IMG/VR virus record: IMGVR_UViG_3300035698_005670
Span: 1 to 25,646 of that record
Reading direction: 5' to 3' (one strand)
From: a virus
Length of the DNA: 25,646 nt
A program made the translations under genes and the position numbers. The notes under the pieces were generated by a model. It did not search any database, was not told the DNA's origin, and worked only from the letters and a program-made list of their open reading frames with translations. Positions 1 to 6,575 of the stretch are shown here, in pieces; the stretch's first letter is position 1, and each line of letters starts with the position of its first letter.

Positions 1-204
1 CCCCAGTTAGGTTAGCCTCAAATAGGTTAGCCCCAGTTAGGTTAGCCTCAGTTAGGTTAGCCTCAAATAGGTTAGCCCCAGTTAGGTTAGCCTCAGTTAG
101 GTTAGCCTTAGATAGGTCAGACTCAGATAGGTTAGCCTCAGATAGGTTAGCCTTAAATAGGTTAGCCCCAGTTAGGTTAGCCTCAGTTAGGTTAGCCTTA
201 GATT
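1..204. repeat. 15-bp tandem repeats coding for pentapeptides
   Basis: Thirteen 15-bp units in register, for example cctcagttaggttag, cctcaaataggttag and ccccagttaggttag, with few substitutions. A higher-order 45-bp unit (three repeats) is exactly duplicated at 16-60 and 61-105 and appears once more with one mismatch at 151-195. The unit length is five codons of the leftward pentapeptide-repeat gene, so the array is explained by coding. Such near-identity suggests recent expansion by slippage or recombination. Confidence 0.95.
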
Positions 205-355
205 CTATTGCTTCAATAACAGCATCCCTTACATTATCTTTAGTAGATACATAAATTTCACTTTCATCATACCTATTGCGAATAATATAACCTTTCTCTT
301 TTGTTTCTTCATCAGAAACATATTTTTTAAGAGCTTCTTTTTTACTTAGTTTCAT
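1..355 (-). CDS. Pentapeptide-repeat protein, 3' end cut by window edge
   Basis: Open from the ATG at 355 leftward off the window with no stop. About 50 charged residues (start [12 protein letters not shown]) lead into at least 13 perfect five-residue repeats of the form A-(N/D)-L-(T/S/F)-(E/G/K), such as [10 protein letters not shown] and ANLFE. This is the A(D/N)LXX signature of the pentapeptide-repeat family, which folds as a right-handed quadrilateral beta-helix with the Leu side chains stacked inside. Some family members mimic DNA and bind gyrase (Qnr, MfpA); most have no known role, and nothing here decides the function. An in-frame ATG at 409 would add 18 residues. I prefer 355 because it is preceded by the A-rich ACT context seen before several other genes here. 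It is the last gene seen of the leftward early block. Confidence 0.88.
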   Translation of the reverse strand, partial: MKLSKKEALKKYVSDEETKEKGYIIRNRYDESEIYVSTKDNVRDAVIEAIESKANLTEANLTGANLFKANLSEANLSESDLSKANLTEANLTGANLFEANLTEANLTGANLFEANLTG

Positions 356-413
356 AGTTTTTTTTAATTTATAATTTACTTTCTTTTGTGTTGGGTTAGG
401 GTTATTCATTGTC

Positions 414-665
414 TTAAGCTATAGCTAAAAAGATTAGTTTTACTATTAAATAAGCTAAAAGGATTCCTGAAGTACCCATTAAAATACCAATAGAAACTTC
501 ATACCTATTTCTTCTCTTAAGGTCAGATCTTCCTTGAATACATCCTCGTTTAAACCACTTGTAGCTTTCTTCTATATCACCCATACCAAGTTCTTTATAC
601 ATCTGTTCTAATAATCGGTCAATAGAACTTTTTGCTGGTCTACCAGCTTTTTTTGTTTTGGTCAT
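414..665 (-). CDS. Small predicted membrane protein, unknown function
   Basis: An 83-residue protein when started at the ATG at 665. This ATG overlaps the stop of the upstream gene as ATGA, a classic coupled start, so I prefer it to the in-frame ATG at 677. The N-terminal part is basic and hydrophilic ([12 protein letters not shown], later [17 protein letters not shown]). The last roughly 27 residues are almost wholly hydrophobic (from [11 protein letters not shown] to the end), so one C-terminal membrane helix is expected with the basic part in the cytoplasm. The layout is that of a tail-anchored protein. No family recognised; a role at the host membrane during early infection is only a guess. 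Confidence 0.7.
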   Translation of the reverse strand: MTKTKKAGRPAKSSIDRLLEQMYKELGMGDIEESYKWFKRGCIQGRSDLKRRNRYEVSIGILMGTSGILLAYLIVKLIFLAIA

Positions 666-907
666 AATTTTTTCCATTTGAAATAATAAATTTTATAATC
701 TGAATCCTTTTTAAATTTGTCTTTAAAAGTAGTCTCATGTTCTTTGTCTGATTCTTTAAAGGTTTTACTAGCACCGTTGTAAATTACTTGAACAGCATCA
801 TAAGCCTTAAAGTATTTACTAGCCACAGCAATATAGATATCATCATTGTTAAGTCCAAGCTGATATCCGAACATTTGTGATTTAGTCTTGTATATCTTTG
901 TTTTCAT
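662..907 (-). CDS. Hypothetical early protein
   Basis: 81 residues, rich in Lys, Asp, Tyr and Phe, with no membrane segment, Cys motif or recognised domain. The ATG at 907 is preceded by AAAAAGGAAAAAA, a fair Shine-Dalgarno site lying inside the end of the upstream gene. Its TGA stop overlaps the ATG of the next gene, so the two are probably translationally coupled. The overlap at both ends shows that it is a real member of the leftward operon. Function unknown. Confidence 0.75.
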   Translation of the reverse strand: MKTKIYKTKSQMFGYQLGLNNDDIYIAVASKYFKAYDAVQVIYNGASKTFKESDKEHETTFKDKFKKDSDYKIYYFKWKKL

Positions 908-1070
908 TTTTTTCCTTTTTATCCTGATGATATTTAGCTTTTTTCTTAGCCTTAATATTCTCAGCGTTGTTTCTATATCTTCTCAACCATTGTTCTCTAA
1001 ATCTTTCTGGATTGTCTTGTCTCCATTTTTTAGTTCTTTCATGGGGAGTTATTGTTTTTTTATTTTTCAT
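882..1070 (-). CDS. Small basic protein, possibly nucleic-acid binding
   Basis: 62 residues with a very high content of Lys and Arg, and Trp at spaced positions (HERTKKWRQDNPERFREQWLRRYRNN, described here by its R/K/W pattern rather than a known motif). It looks fully helical and soluble. This is the first gene downstream of the promoter at 1173-1201, after a leader of about 100 bases. Its ATG follows AACAAACT. Its end overlaps the next gene by 26 bases. The charge pattern suggests nucleic-acid contact, but no family is recognised. A longer opposite-strand frame in this area is a shadow. Confidence 0.65.
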   Translation of the reverse strand: MKNKKTITPHERTKKWRQDNPERFREQWLRRYRNNAENIKAKKKAKYHQDKKEKNENKDIQD

Positions 1071-1172
1071 AGTTTGTTAGTGGTGAAAGAAGAGGGAGTG
1101 AAGCTTAAGCTTTTACTTAAACCTCACAAACCTTCTTTGGCTAATAATATACTTCCACCTACTTCAATTAAC

Positions 1173-1201
1173 ACTATACCAAGAACAAGTTTAATTGTCA
1201 A
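1173..1201 (-). promoter_or_regulatory. Early promoter for the leftmost block
   Basis: On the minus strand: TTGACA (1201-1196), exactly 17 bases, then TATAGT (1178-1173), with TG one base before the -10 box (TGGTATAGT, an extended -10). It starts just past the stop of the SSB-like gene and points at the gene starting at 1070. The 15 bases TATACCAAGAACAAG on the plus strand (1175-1189) recur exactly in the promoter at 5948-5976, so these two promoters share more than the core elements. Confidence 0.85.
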
Positions 1202-1204
1202 TGA

Positions 1205-1591
1205 TTAGAAAGGCAATTCTTCTTTTTTGGTTTTCTTTTTAGGTGACTCCTCTTTCTTTTCTTCTTCTTCTGCTTCACCTTTACCATCGTCAACATCAAC
1301 AGTAAAACGATTAAGGTCTCTTCCACCTTTAATCTTTTCTTTACCGACAAAGGTAATTTTTACTTGGCTACCAGTTTCAATGGTGGCAAAGTAATCTTCT
1401 AACATTTTAGAAGACCAGACAGCCCATTTACCTTCATCATTCTCAATGACGAAAAGGTTTGACCCTGACTTTCCTTGGATATCTACTTTCTTCTCTATGT
1501 AGATTCCTTCAATAACTTTTCCTGGTTCTTTTGTCCAGGTCTGAGTATCGTATTCCTCAGATTTTCTTTGTTCTGCTCTTTTATAAGCCAT
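1205..1591 (-). CDS. SSB-like single-stranded DNA-binding protein
   Basis: 128 residues. The middle part (about 18-100) reads as a small beta-barrel: alternating strands with PGKVIEGIYIEKK, LFVIENDEGKWAVWSS and GSQVKITFVGKEK. After it comes a long acidic/basic low-complexity tail and the C-terminal tip EELPF. An OB-like barrel plus an acidic tail ending in a hydrophobic Pro-Phe is the layout of SSB proteins, whose tip recruits replication partners. The ATG at 1591 has a good site (AGGAG, spacing 9). It sits 12 bases after the nuclease gene at the end of the replication block and before the next promoter. Assignment rests on layout and context; I see no decisive SSB motif. Confidence 0.62.
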   Translation of the reverse strand: MAYKRAEQRKSEEYDTQTWTKEPGKVIEGIYIEKKVDIQGKSGSNLFVIENDEGKWAVWSSKMLEDYFATIETGSQVKITFVGKEKIKGGRDLNRFTVDVDDGKGEAEEEEKKEESPKKKTKKEELPF

Positions 1592-1603
1592 AGTTTTTTA
1601 CTC

Positions 1604-2308
1604 CTATTTAATTTTTAATTTAATATTAATCTCTTCTTGGGTTAACTTAGCAAATGCTGGATAGTTATTATACTTAGGGTTGTTGTTCCAATCTTCTTCT
1701 GGAATAAATTCTGGAATTATTTCAGTTTCTTTTTGTTTATAAAACCTATCAATTATTCCATCAACCTCTTCTTTATAATCAGCAGTTTCAAAAACCATAG
1801 TAAAAATTCTATAATCATCAGCAGCAATATAATCAATAGCAAAATGGCTACTACCAAAAGCTAGAGCATAAAAACAAGCTTGAAGTTTGTGGCTTCTATC
1901 AGCATCATTATCTCTTTTAATATTTGCATATTTCATATTGGTAACAGATTTACATTCGTGTGGAATTACACCGAAGTTAAGATCGTGTCTTGCTGTGTCA
2001 ATAGTACAATCAGCGTAACCAACAGTATTTCTATATTCACCAAATTTTTGCTTTTCAACAAGATTTGGAACAACAGAAATAAACCATTTTTCAACATCAT
2101 TACCTCGTTGAAACTTCCTTAAAGTATAAGCATCAAATGGTTTAGCTTTAACTCCACTTATTTTTAAACATTGCCATTGAAGTGGCATCCCCAACATACT
2201 GGCTGAAAGTTTTCCAGAAGATTTATGTTCTTTTTCTTTTTTCTTATTATCTTCCTCCATTTTCTTAGAGATAGATTTATCAATGTAAGTATCTTTTATA
2301 TAGTTCAT
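1604..2308 (-). CDS. PD-(D/E)XK nuclease (Cas4/RecB-type exonuclease-like)
   Basis: 234 residues from the ATG at 2308, chosen because AAAAAAGGAAAA precedes it; the frame stays open to 2362 but that would overlap the upstream gene. The centre has GYADCTID (about 97-104) followed by PHECKSV (E118, K120), matching the D...ExK core, and QACFYALAFG (Q143...Y147), the Q-x3-Y motif of Cas4/RecB-like nucleases. RGNDVEKWF (about 68-76) fits the helix before the core. No four-Cys iron-sulfur signature is seen, unlike Cas4. Phages use such enzymes for recombination or for trimming replication intermediates, and the placement beside SSB-like and helicase genes fits. The metal-binding Asp (D100 or D104) is not certain. 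Confidence 0.75.
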   Translation of the reverse strand: MNYIKDTYIDKSISKKMEEDNKKKEKEHKSSGKLSASMLGMPLQWQCLKISGVKAKPFDAYTLRKFQRGNDVEKWFISVVPNLVEKQKFGEYRNTVGYADCTIDTARHDLNFGVIPHECKSVTNMKYANIKRDNDADRSHKLQACFYALAFGSSHFAIDYIAADDYRIFTMVFETADYKEEVDGIIDRFYKQKETEIIPEFIPEEDWNNNPKYNNYPAFAKLTQEEINIKLKIK

Positions 2309-2348
2309 TTTTCCTTTTTTAATATTAACATAGTACATATCTACTATA

Positions 2349-2579
2349 TCAAGAATAATCATCTATGTCAATAACATCCTTTAAACTATAACCTATTTCC
2401 CATTTGGTCATATCCCCTATGGCTATATGGGGGGTTGGTATGTCAAAGGATACTTTAGGAAAGCCCAAGTACCAAGCTCTTAGTATTAAAGAGTTTAGTA
2501 TCTCGGACTTTTTCTTATCTTCAGGGTGGTAATAGCAATAAGCTATTCCCTTATAGCATTGTCTAATTACTTGATTCAT
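2349..2579 (-). CDS. Hypothetical protein in replication block
   Basis: 76 residues from the ATG at 2579 (a TTG just before it is the only longer start). It begins inside the last codons of the upstream gene, sharing 17 bases in a different frame, which supports coupling. The sequence has IRQCYKGIAYCYYHPEDKKKSEILNSL, a helix-rich start with two Cys, then a hydrophobic stretch RAWYLGFPKVSFDIPTPHIAIG. No domain recognised. The position between helicase and nuclease suggests a replication accessory role by association only. Confidence 0.62.
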   Translation of the reverse strand: MNQVIRQCYKGIAYCYYHPEDKKKSEILNSLILRAWYLGFPKVSFDIPTPHIAIGDMTKWEIGYSLKDVIDIDDYS

Positions 2580-2760
2580 CAATTAGACCTATGATATTTC
2601 CACCTTTTTTAGATGGATTAAGAATATAAATTTTACCCAAATCCCATTCCTTAACTCTTGCTAATTCTTTTGGGTCAAAGACTAGCTTTTGCATTGGTTC
2701 ACCTTTACCAGAGAAACCAAAAGTATAAGTTCCTATTTTCTTCATTTTAAAATTTGACAT
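2563..2760 (-). CDS. Hypothetical protein in replication block
   Basis: 65 residues, basic, with a likely beta-rich start (KKIGTYTFGFSGKGEPMQKLVFDP) and GNIIGLIDESSN at the end. It starts 20 bases after the helicase gene's stop, with no clear Shine-Dalgarno site (AAACAAAAAT before ATG). It overlaps the next gene by 17 bases. It could be a small barrel protein, but no family is recognised. Confidence 0.62.
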   Translation of the reverse strand: MSNFKMKKIGTYTFGFSGKGEPMQKLVFDPKELARVKEWDLGKIYILNPSKKGGNIIGLIDESSN

Positions 2761-2780
2761 ATTTTTGTTTAACTAATAAC

Positions 2781-4412
2781 TTATTCAAAATCTTCAACTT
2801 CTCTAATTCCAGCTTTCATAGTTCCAAAGATAATTGGAATAGGTCCAGTCATTCCACTCTTAGATTTAGCTACAATCAAATTTCCACTATTCAAATAAGT
2901 TGAATGAGTTTCATCTTCTGGGTCAGGTTCTTTGTAGACAATCCAAACATCAGTAGCATCTTGCTTAAATGATCCAGAACCAGAAATGTCATTTAGAGTA
3001 GGTATTCGTTCTTTACCTCTGTTTTGTGGCTTTCTAATATGAGCTATTACTACAACTGAAGTTTTATTTTCTTTAGAGATACCAGCTAATTGTTTCATTA
3101 CATTTGATTGGTCTTGATTAGTATTAGATTTATCTTTAACGAAATATCCAATATGGTCTATTACTATTAAGTCATATCTATCTTCTCTTTTAACAGCTTT
3201 CATTAACTTCTCTATATTGTTTATTTGGTCACTGGTGTAAACATCAATATTAAGTCCAGTGAAATCATAATCAGTTCCTCTGTTCAATTCATCAAATCTC
3301 TTATTGTGAATAATAGAAGCCATATATTCAACAACACTGGTATCTGGTTCTAAAGCTAGATAAAGAACTCTTCTACCTTGAGAAGCTACAGCACAAGTAA
3401 ATGAACAAGCTAATGAAGTTTTACCAACATTAGTATCACCAGTTAAAACATAAGTATGCTTTGGAACGAACCCTTTGACCATTTTATCTAGGGTTCCAAA
3501 ACCAGTGGAAGGACAATCTTTTTCTAGTATCCATTCAGCTCTTCTTTCATTAACAATATCTGCTATTTTCTTTGGAACAGGGATGACTTCATCAGAGGAC
3601 TCAGGAGGTGTCTCTTTTGGGTTGTCGGTTACAAAGACCTTTGCTTGATTAATAATGACAGACAACTCATTTGACGGTAATGGATTAGGGTTTCCCTCAT
3701 CATCTTTACAGCGAGTTTCATTGAGCCACTTAATTTGGTCAATCTTTTCAACCTCAGACATTTTTTCATTATTCCAAACAGAACAAGCAAGTTTGTGAAG
3801 AGTTACATTTCTTTCACCATCTTTTATTACTTCGTGGTCTGATAAATTTATTTTGTTTCCTGTTTTGTTTTTCTTTCCTTGAAGAAATGTTCTAATTTTT
3901 TCTTCTAAGATTGGAAGATTATCCATATTCTCTTTAGTTGGAGGGCTTATCCATTCATATCCATTTTCTAAAGGAAGAACACAATAACCACCTTCACCTC
4001 TTACATCAATCATTAAGTCAGCATTAGCACTATTTGAAATTGGTCTATCATATTTAAAGTAATAGTGAGTTCCACCTGATTTTGTTTTAGCAATAACAGT
4101 TGTCTTAATTGAAGTTGCTGGTTTCAGTCCATGCTTAATCCTATCGTCATCAACAATTACTATTCCAGTTGTTCTTCCAGTGATAATTCCTAAGAACCAT
4201 CCTCTGTTAAGCCAACTATAAACTTCATCTAAAGTTGGAGGTAGCATTTGATAATCCTTCCACTTAACCATTGGTTTCTTGGCAATTCTTCCATCTTCAG
4301 CCTTAACAAAATTCATAGGAAGTAATGACCAACCAAGGTCGTGATACTTTTTTGCTAATGCTTTAGTTTTTTCTAACTTTGCTAAAGTCAAAGATTGGTT
4401 TTCCTGTTCCAT
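2781..4412 (-). CDS. Primase-polymerase / DnaB-type helicase fusion
   Basis: 543 residues with two domains. Residues about 15-165 form an archaeo-eukaryotic-type primase-polymerase (bifunctional primase/polymerase family): IVIVDDD (84-90) supplies the acidic metal ligands, SGGTHYYFKYD (112-122) the His motif, and DVRGEGGYCVLP (136-147) the third motif. Residues about 300-540 are a RecA-fold helicase of the DnaB/gp4 class: Walker A GDTNVGKTS (325-333), Walker B DLIVIDH (414-420), then SVVVIAHIRKP and a GSGSFKQDATDVW segment, usual in DnaB-like ATPases. One protein can thus unwind DNA and lay primers, as in the T7 gp4 logic but with an unrelated primase. It starts within the end of the DnaD-like gene, 50 bases of overlap, behind a very strong ribosome site. 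Confidence 0.9.
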   Translation of the reverse strand: MEQENQSLTLAKLEKTKALAKKYHDLGWSLLPMNFVKAEDGRIAKKPMVKWKDYQMLPPTLDEVYSWLNRGWFLGIITGRTTGIVIVDDDRIKHGLKPATSIKTTVIAKTKSGGTHYYFKYDRPISNSANADLMIDVRGEGGYCVLPLENGYEWISPPTKENMDNLPILEEKIRTFLQGKKNKTGNKINLSDHEVIKDGERNVTLHKLACSVWNNEKMSEVEKIDQIKWLNETRCKDDEGNPNPLPSNELSVIINQAKVFVTDNPKETPPESSDEVIPVPKKIADIVNERRAEWILEKDCPSTGFGTLDKMVKGFVPKHTYVLTGDTNVGKTSLACSFTCAVASQGRRVLYLALEPDTSVVEYMASIIHNKRFDELNRGTDYDFTGLNIDVYTSDQINNIEKLMKAVKREDRYDLIVIDHIGYFVKDKSNTNQDQSNVMKQLAGISKENKTSVVVIAHIRKPQNRGKERIPTLNDISGSGSFKQDATDVWIVYKEPDPEDETHSTYLNSGNLIVAKSKSGMTGPIPIIFGTMKAGIREVEDFE

Positions 4413-5133
4413 CTTCCTCCTCCTTTTTAATTTTTAACATAGCAGCTATCATCTTTGGATTATTCTTTTGTTCCATTATTTTTAATTCTATTGCAGTTAA
4501 ACAATCAATTCTTTTCCAATTAACAGCGTTCTTGATCCATTGGTCCAATGCTCTAACATAATCTTTATAAGGTTTAGCTCCCTCAGATATTTTAAAATCC
4601 ATCTCTTCAACTATTTTAGTTACATCCTCAAAAGATACTTTATTTTTTATTGCTAATTTTATCAACTCATTTTTCGGAACTCTTTTCACAGAAGAATATC
4701 TAATAAGAAATCTCTCTTTCTTTTCTTTCTTTGTATTACCTTCTTTAGTTGTTGTTAGTTTTGAAGGGTTCGTTTGTTGGTCGTTTGTTAAAACATTTGT
4801 TAACCCTTGATAGTCTTCATATTTTTTTATGGTAATTAAGGTGTATTTTGTAGTAGTATAGATTGTTATTTCGTTTGTTGATTTTAGCTTATTTAATCCA
4901 GTTCTTATGTTTTGGTTTGTTAGCACTGGTTTCTTAGGGTTCTCATTAAGTTCAAACACCAGACTTTTAAGACTTGTCACTAACTGTCCTCTTTTAATAA
5001 GAATACCCTCAAACTTCTTGTCTTCATAGTTCGCTAAAAGTAGTAAATGTAAGAAAATATCTTTCACATTAGAGTTCTTATACCACTCCCAATCTGTTAG
5101 TTTTTTGTGTAGTTTAATAAAACCACCAACCAT
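4363..5133 (-). CDS. DnaD-like / phage replisome organiser protein
   Basis: 256 residues from the ATG at 5133, seven bases after the upstream stop; the frame is open to 5175 but that would overlap the previous gene by 35 bases. The N-terminus GFIKLHKKLTDWEWYKNSNVKDIFLHLLLLANYEDK followed by GILIKRGQLVTS and a winged-helix stretch (LTNQNIRTGLNKLKSTNEITI) is the typical replisome-organiser/DnaD-type start. A Lys/Thr-rich linker leads to a C-terminal helical part with KPYKDYVRALDQWIKNAVNWKRI, close to the YxxW-type end of DnaD-family domains. Such proteins bind the origin and load the helicase, here encoded by the next gene. Exact family not confirmed. Confidence 0.78.
   Translation of the reverse strand: MVGGFIKLHKKLTDWEWYKNSNVKDIFLHLLLLANYEDKKFEGILIKRGQLVTSLKSLVFELNENPKKPVLTNQNIRTGLNKLKSTNEITIYTTTKYTLITIKKYEDYQGLTNVLTNDQQTNPSKLTTTKEGNTKKEKKERFLIRYSSVKRVPKNELIKLAIKNKVSFEDVTKIVEEMDFKISEGAKPYKDYVRALDQWIKNAVNWKRIDCLTAIELKIMEQKNNPKMIAAMLKIKKEEEDGTGKPIFDFSKVRKN
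4416..4426 (-). promoter_or_regulatory. Strong Shine-Dalgarno site for the primase-helicase
   Basis: On the minus strand AAAGGAGGAGG ends three bases before the ATG at 4412, giving two stacked AGGAGG registers with spacings of 3 and 6. It lies inside the coding sequence of the upstream gene, where it is read as KKEEEDG. It fixes the start at 4412 despite the 50-base overlap. Confidence 0.85.
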
Positions 5134-5140
5134 ATTATTC

Positions 5141-5416
5141 TTATGAATTATTAATCTCTTCAGCAAGGTCAACAAGTTTTGCTTCTATAATTGAGTAAGA
5201 CCTTAAAATAGCTTCAGCGATATCAGCTTGATACATATTATCTGGATATCTTCTGTCAACTTCTCTTAATTCATAACTTAGCTGAGATAAGGTTTTCATC
5301 CTTATTCTAGCTCTCAATAATTCTTCAGCTACTTCTGAAGGAGCTTCCAATACAGACCCTGTTGCTGTTGGTCCTGGAATTCCCATAGACACTACATCTT
5401 CTCCAATATCTTCCAT
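5141..5416 (-). CDS. Hypothetical helical protein
   Basis: 91 residues. A short Gly/Pro/Thr-rich start (VSMGIPGPTATGSV) precedes a long helical region with a heptad-like rhythm (VAEELLRARIRMKTLSQLSYELREVDRRY... AEAILRSYSIIEAKLVDLAEEINNS). The ATG at 5416 has a strong site (AAAAGGAGGACTA). It overlaps the previous gene by one base. Unknown function; the coiled-coil-like build and position just before the DnaD-like gene suggest a partner protein, by context only. Confidence 0.72.
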   Translation of the reverse strand: MEDIGEDVVSMGIPGPTATGSVLEAPSEVAEELLRARIRMKTLSQLSYELREVDRRYPDNMYQADIAEAILRSYSIIEAKLVDLAEEINNS

Positions 5417-5643
5417 TAGTCCTCCTTTTCAATATTTAATTTGTTTATCTGATTGAATATTTGAGCTAAGTCATTGAGTTCTTCTGAGCTTTCAATATTG
5501 ATATAGGTTCTACTACTAGAATCCTCATCATTCTTTTTGATCCAAAGGTCAATCTCCTTTGTATCCTTATTAAACTCTACGTTTACTAACAATGTGTTAG
5601 TTTCAATTTTGTAGCTTTCAACTACTTTTTCAATTGTTATCAT
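5416..5643 (-). CDS. Hypothetical small acidic protein
   Basis: 75 residues, acidic, with beta-like stretches at the start (ITIEKVVESYKIETNTLLVNVEFNKD, EIDLWIKKND) and a helical end (SEELNDLAQIFNQINKLNIEKED). The ATG at 5643 follows AAAAGGAGAATAAA, a good ribosome site. No Cys, membrane helix or known motif. It begins one base after the upstream stop, as part of the replication operon. Confidence 0.7.
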   Translation of the reverse strand: MITIEKVVESYKIETNTLLVNVEFNKDTKEIDLWIKKNDEDSSSRTYINIESSEELNDLAQIFNQINKLNIEKED

Positions 5644-5644
5644 T

Positions 5645-5923
5645 TTATTCTCCTTTTAAATGTGTAATTAATTCGCTTTCATCGGTTGATTCTCCTCTGT
5701 CTTCTTGAAGCTCTATAGTTTTTTTAATTTCTTCTATTGTGAATCCACCTATCTCTTTAACTTTCATTATTGAACATTCAGCACACCATTCAGCAAAATC
5801 CCAATCAACATCATCGTGACCATCTGGAATCATAAAAGAGTGATAGACATATAAACCTCCGCAATCTTTACACTTTCCAAAAGTAAAACTTCCATCTATT
5901 GATTTTATTTCAAATTTTTTCAT
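5645..5923 (-). CDS. Small Cys4 (zinc-ribbon-like) protein
   Basis: 92 residues with CKDC (C18, C21) and, about 25 residues on, CAEC (C47, C50). Two CxxC knuckles at this spacing are typical of small zinc-binding domains. Between them lies an acidic, aromatic segment (YHSFMIPDGHDDVDWDFAEW). A helical acidic tail follows. It is the first gene after the early promoter at 5948-5976, with a leader of about 20 A/T-rich bases and no Shine-Dalgarno site. A role in binding nucleic acid or host protein is possible but unproven. Confidence 0.75.
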   Translation of the reverse strand: MKKFEIKSIDGSFTFGKCKDCGGLYVYHSFMIPDGHDDVDWDFAEWCAECSIMKVKEIGGFTIEEIKKTIELQEDRGESTDESELITHLKGE

Positions 5924-5947
5924 TTTTATTTTAATTAACTATAATCT

Positions 5948-5976
5948 AATATACCAAGAACAAGAACTTATGTCAA
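5948..5976 (-). promoter_or_regulatory. Early promoter of the replication block
   Basis: On the minus strand: consensus TTGACA (5976-5971), exactly 17 bases, TATATT (5953-5948), with an extended -10 (TGGTATATT). It is the best-matching sigma70-type promoter in the window. The expected start of transcription is about 18-20 bases before the ATG at 5923. Its core TATACCAAGAACAAG (plus strand, 5950-5964) is identical to that of the promoter at 1173-1201. Confidence 0.9.
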
Positions 5977-6168
5977 TGGTTTGTTTTGTTGTTTCAAGAG
6001 GACAGCAATTCTAAGATGATTTTCTCTACTAAAAGAAGAAGAAAAAAATAAAGGTTATCTCTCAAGAGTATATCCGCGTAAACTACTTTTCTTGGGTGTC
6101 TTCTTAGGGATATTTTTTTTAGGTGTATCCCTCCCTAAATCAATCCTATTATTTAAGGTTAAATTATA
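5977..6168. other. Non-coding stretch with an imperfect inverted repeat
   Basis: No frame longer than about a dozen codons was found on either strand between the early promoter and 6169. The clearest structure is at 6104-6138: TTAGGGATA on the left arm and TATCCC-TCCC-TAA on the right, giving a nine-pair arm with a four-base bulge around a T-rich loop. A short purine-rich run (AAAGAAGAAGAAAAAAA) lies near 6034-6052. It could be a 3' leftover of the upstream block, an operator or a small RNA; nothing decides this. Confidence 0.4.
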
Positions 6169-6240
6169 CTAATGACATTTAATCATCAGTTTAAGAGCCT
6201 CTAATGAGCTTATTTTTTTACTTCTTTTATTGTTATTCAT
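6169..6240 (-). CDS. Possible 23-residue peptide
   Basis: A short frame (MNNNKRSKKISSLEALKLMIKCH) with an ATG at 6240 preceded by ATAACT, the same A-rich ACT context seen before 355, 1070, 1591, 6498 and 6794. It is very basic at the start and could be a leader or regulatory peptide. It lies just past the terminator at 6278-6303, and no promoter of its own is evident. It may be chance in AT-rich DNA. Confidence 0.25.
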   Translation of the reverse strand: MNNNKRSKKISSLEALKLMIKCH

Positions 6241-6270
6241 AGTTATTATTTAGCTTAGGTTTAAAACACC

Positions 6271-6303
6271 AAAAAAAACCGCTAGGAGCTAATCGCTAGC
6301 GGT
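6271..6303 (-). terminator. Rho-independent terminator of the first early block
   Basis: In the leftward direction ACCGCTAG (6303-6296) pairs with CTAGCGGT (6285-6278) around a ten-base loop, followed at once by a run of eight T (to 6271). It lies 25 bases past the stop of the gene ending at 6328 and closes that transcript. Read rightward, the same stem is followed by TGTTTTATTG, so it could act weakly in both directions. The flanks 6263-6270 and 6301-6308 (AAAACACC/GGTGTTTT) could also pair and compete with the terminator stem. Confidence 0.88.
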
Positions 6304-6327
6304 GTTTTATTGTATTTTAAATACTTG

Positions 6328-6498
6328 TTACTTCTTTTTTATTTTAAGAATTAAATTGATAGACTCATTGCTAAAAGTAAACCTTTGGACTTCTTTATCT
6401 TTATTAATATTATTAATAGTTGAATGTTTAAAATTGTAACCATAAGTTTTTAAAACTTTTTGGAGGTCATTGAGTAGAGCTGGAGATATTTCAATCAT
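6328..6498 (-). CDS. Small hypothetical early protein
   Basis: 56 residues from the ATG at 6498 (MIEISPALLNDLQKVLKTYG...LKIKKK). A helical start is followed by a Lys/Asn-rich, beta-like end. The ATG is preceded by AATCAACT and no Shine-Dalgarno site. About 75 bases separate it from the upstream gene, and a weak promoter-like pair (TTGAGC, 17 bases, CTAAAT five bases before the ATG) is visible. A strong terminator lies just downstream, which supports a real gene. Function unknown. Confidence 0.6.
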   Translation of the reverse strand: MIEISPALLNDLQKVLKTYGYNFKHSTINNINKDKEVQRFTFSNESINLILKIKKK

Positions 6499-6575
6499 AG
6501 TTGATTTAGTAAATAAATAATAAATAGCTCAAAGTAGACAAGGGCAAAAAGGGGTATTATTGCTTTGTTGGTCAT

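Noticed and set aside
1-204. Regular short repeats that could suggest a CRISPR array
   Set aside because: Units are 15 bp without spacers and are exactly five codons of an open leftward frame giving A(N/D)LXX repeats.
888-1208. 106-codon rightward frame with hydrophobic residues
   Set aside because: It runs antisense over the packed leftward gene at 882-1070 and across the early promoter; its composition is that of an AT-rich shadow.
1604-2308. Cas4 as a sign of a CRISPR system
   Set aside because: No four-Cys cluster, no repeats with spacers and no other cas-like genes; a phage recombination nuclease fits better.
1604-2362. Longer start of the nuclease at 2362
   Set aside because: It overlaps the upstream gene and has no ribosome site; AAGGAAAA supports the ATG at 2308.
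4363-5175. Longer start of the DnaD-like protein at 5175
   Set aside because: It would overlap the upstream gene by 35 bases, while the ATG at 5133 begins the recognisable GFIKLHKKL domain seven bases after that gene's stop.
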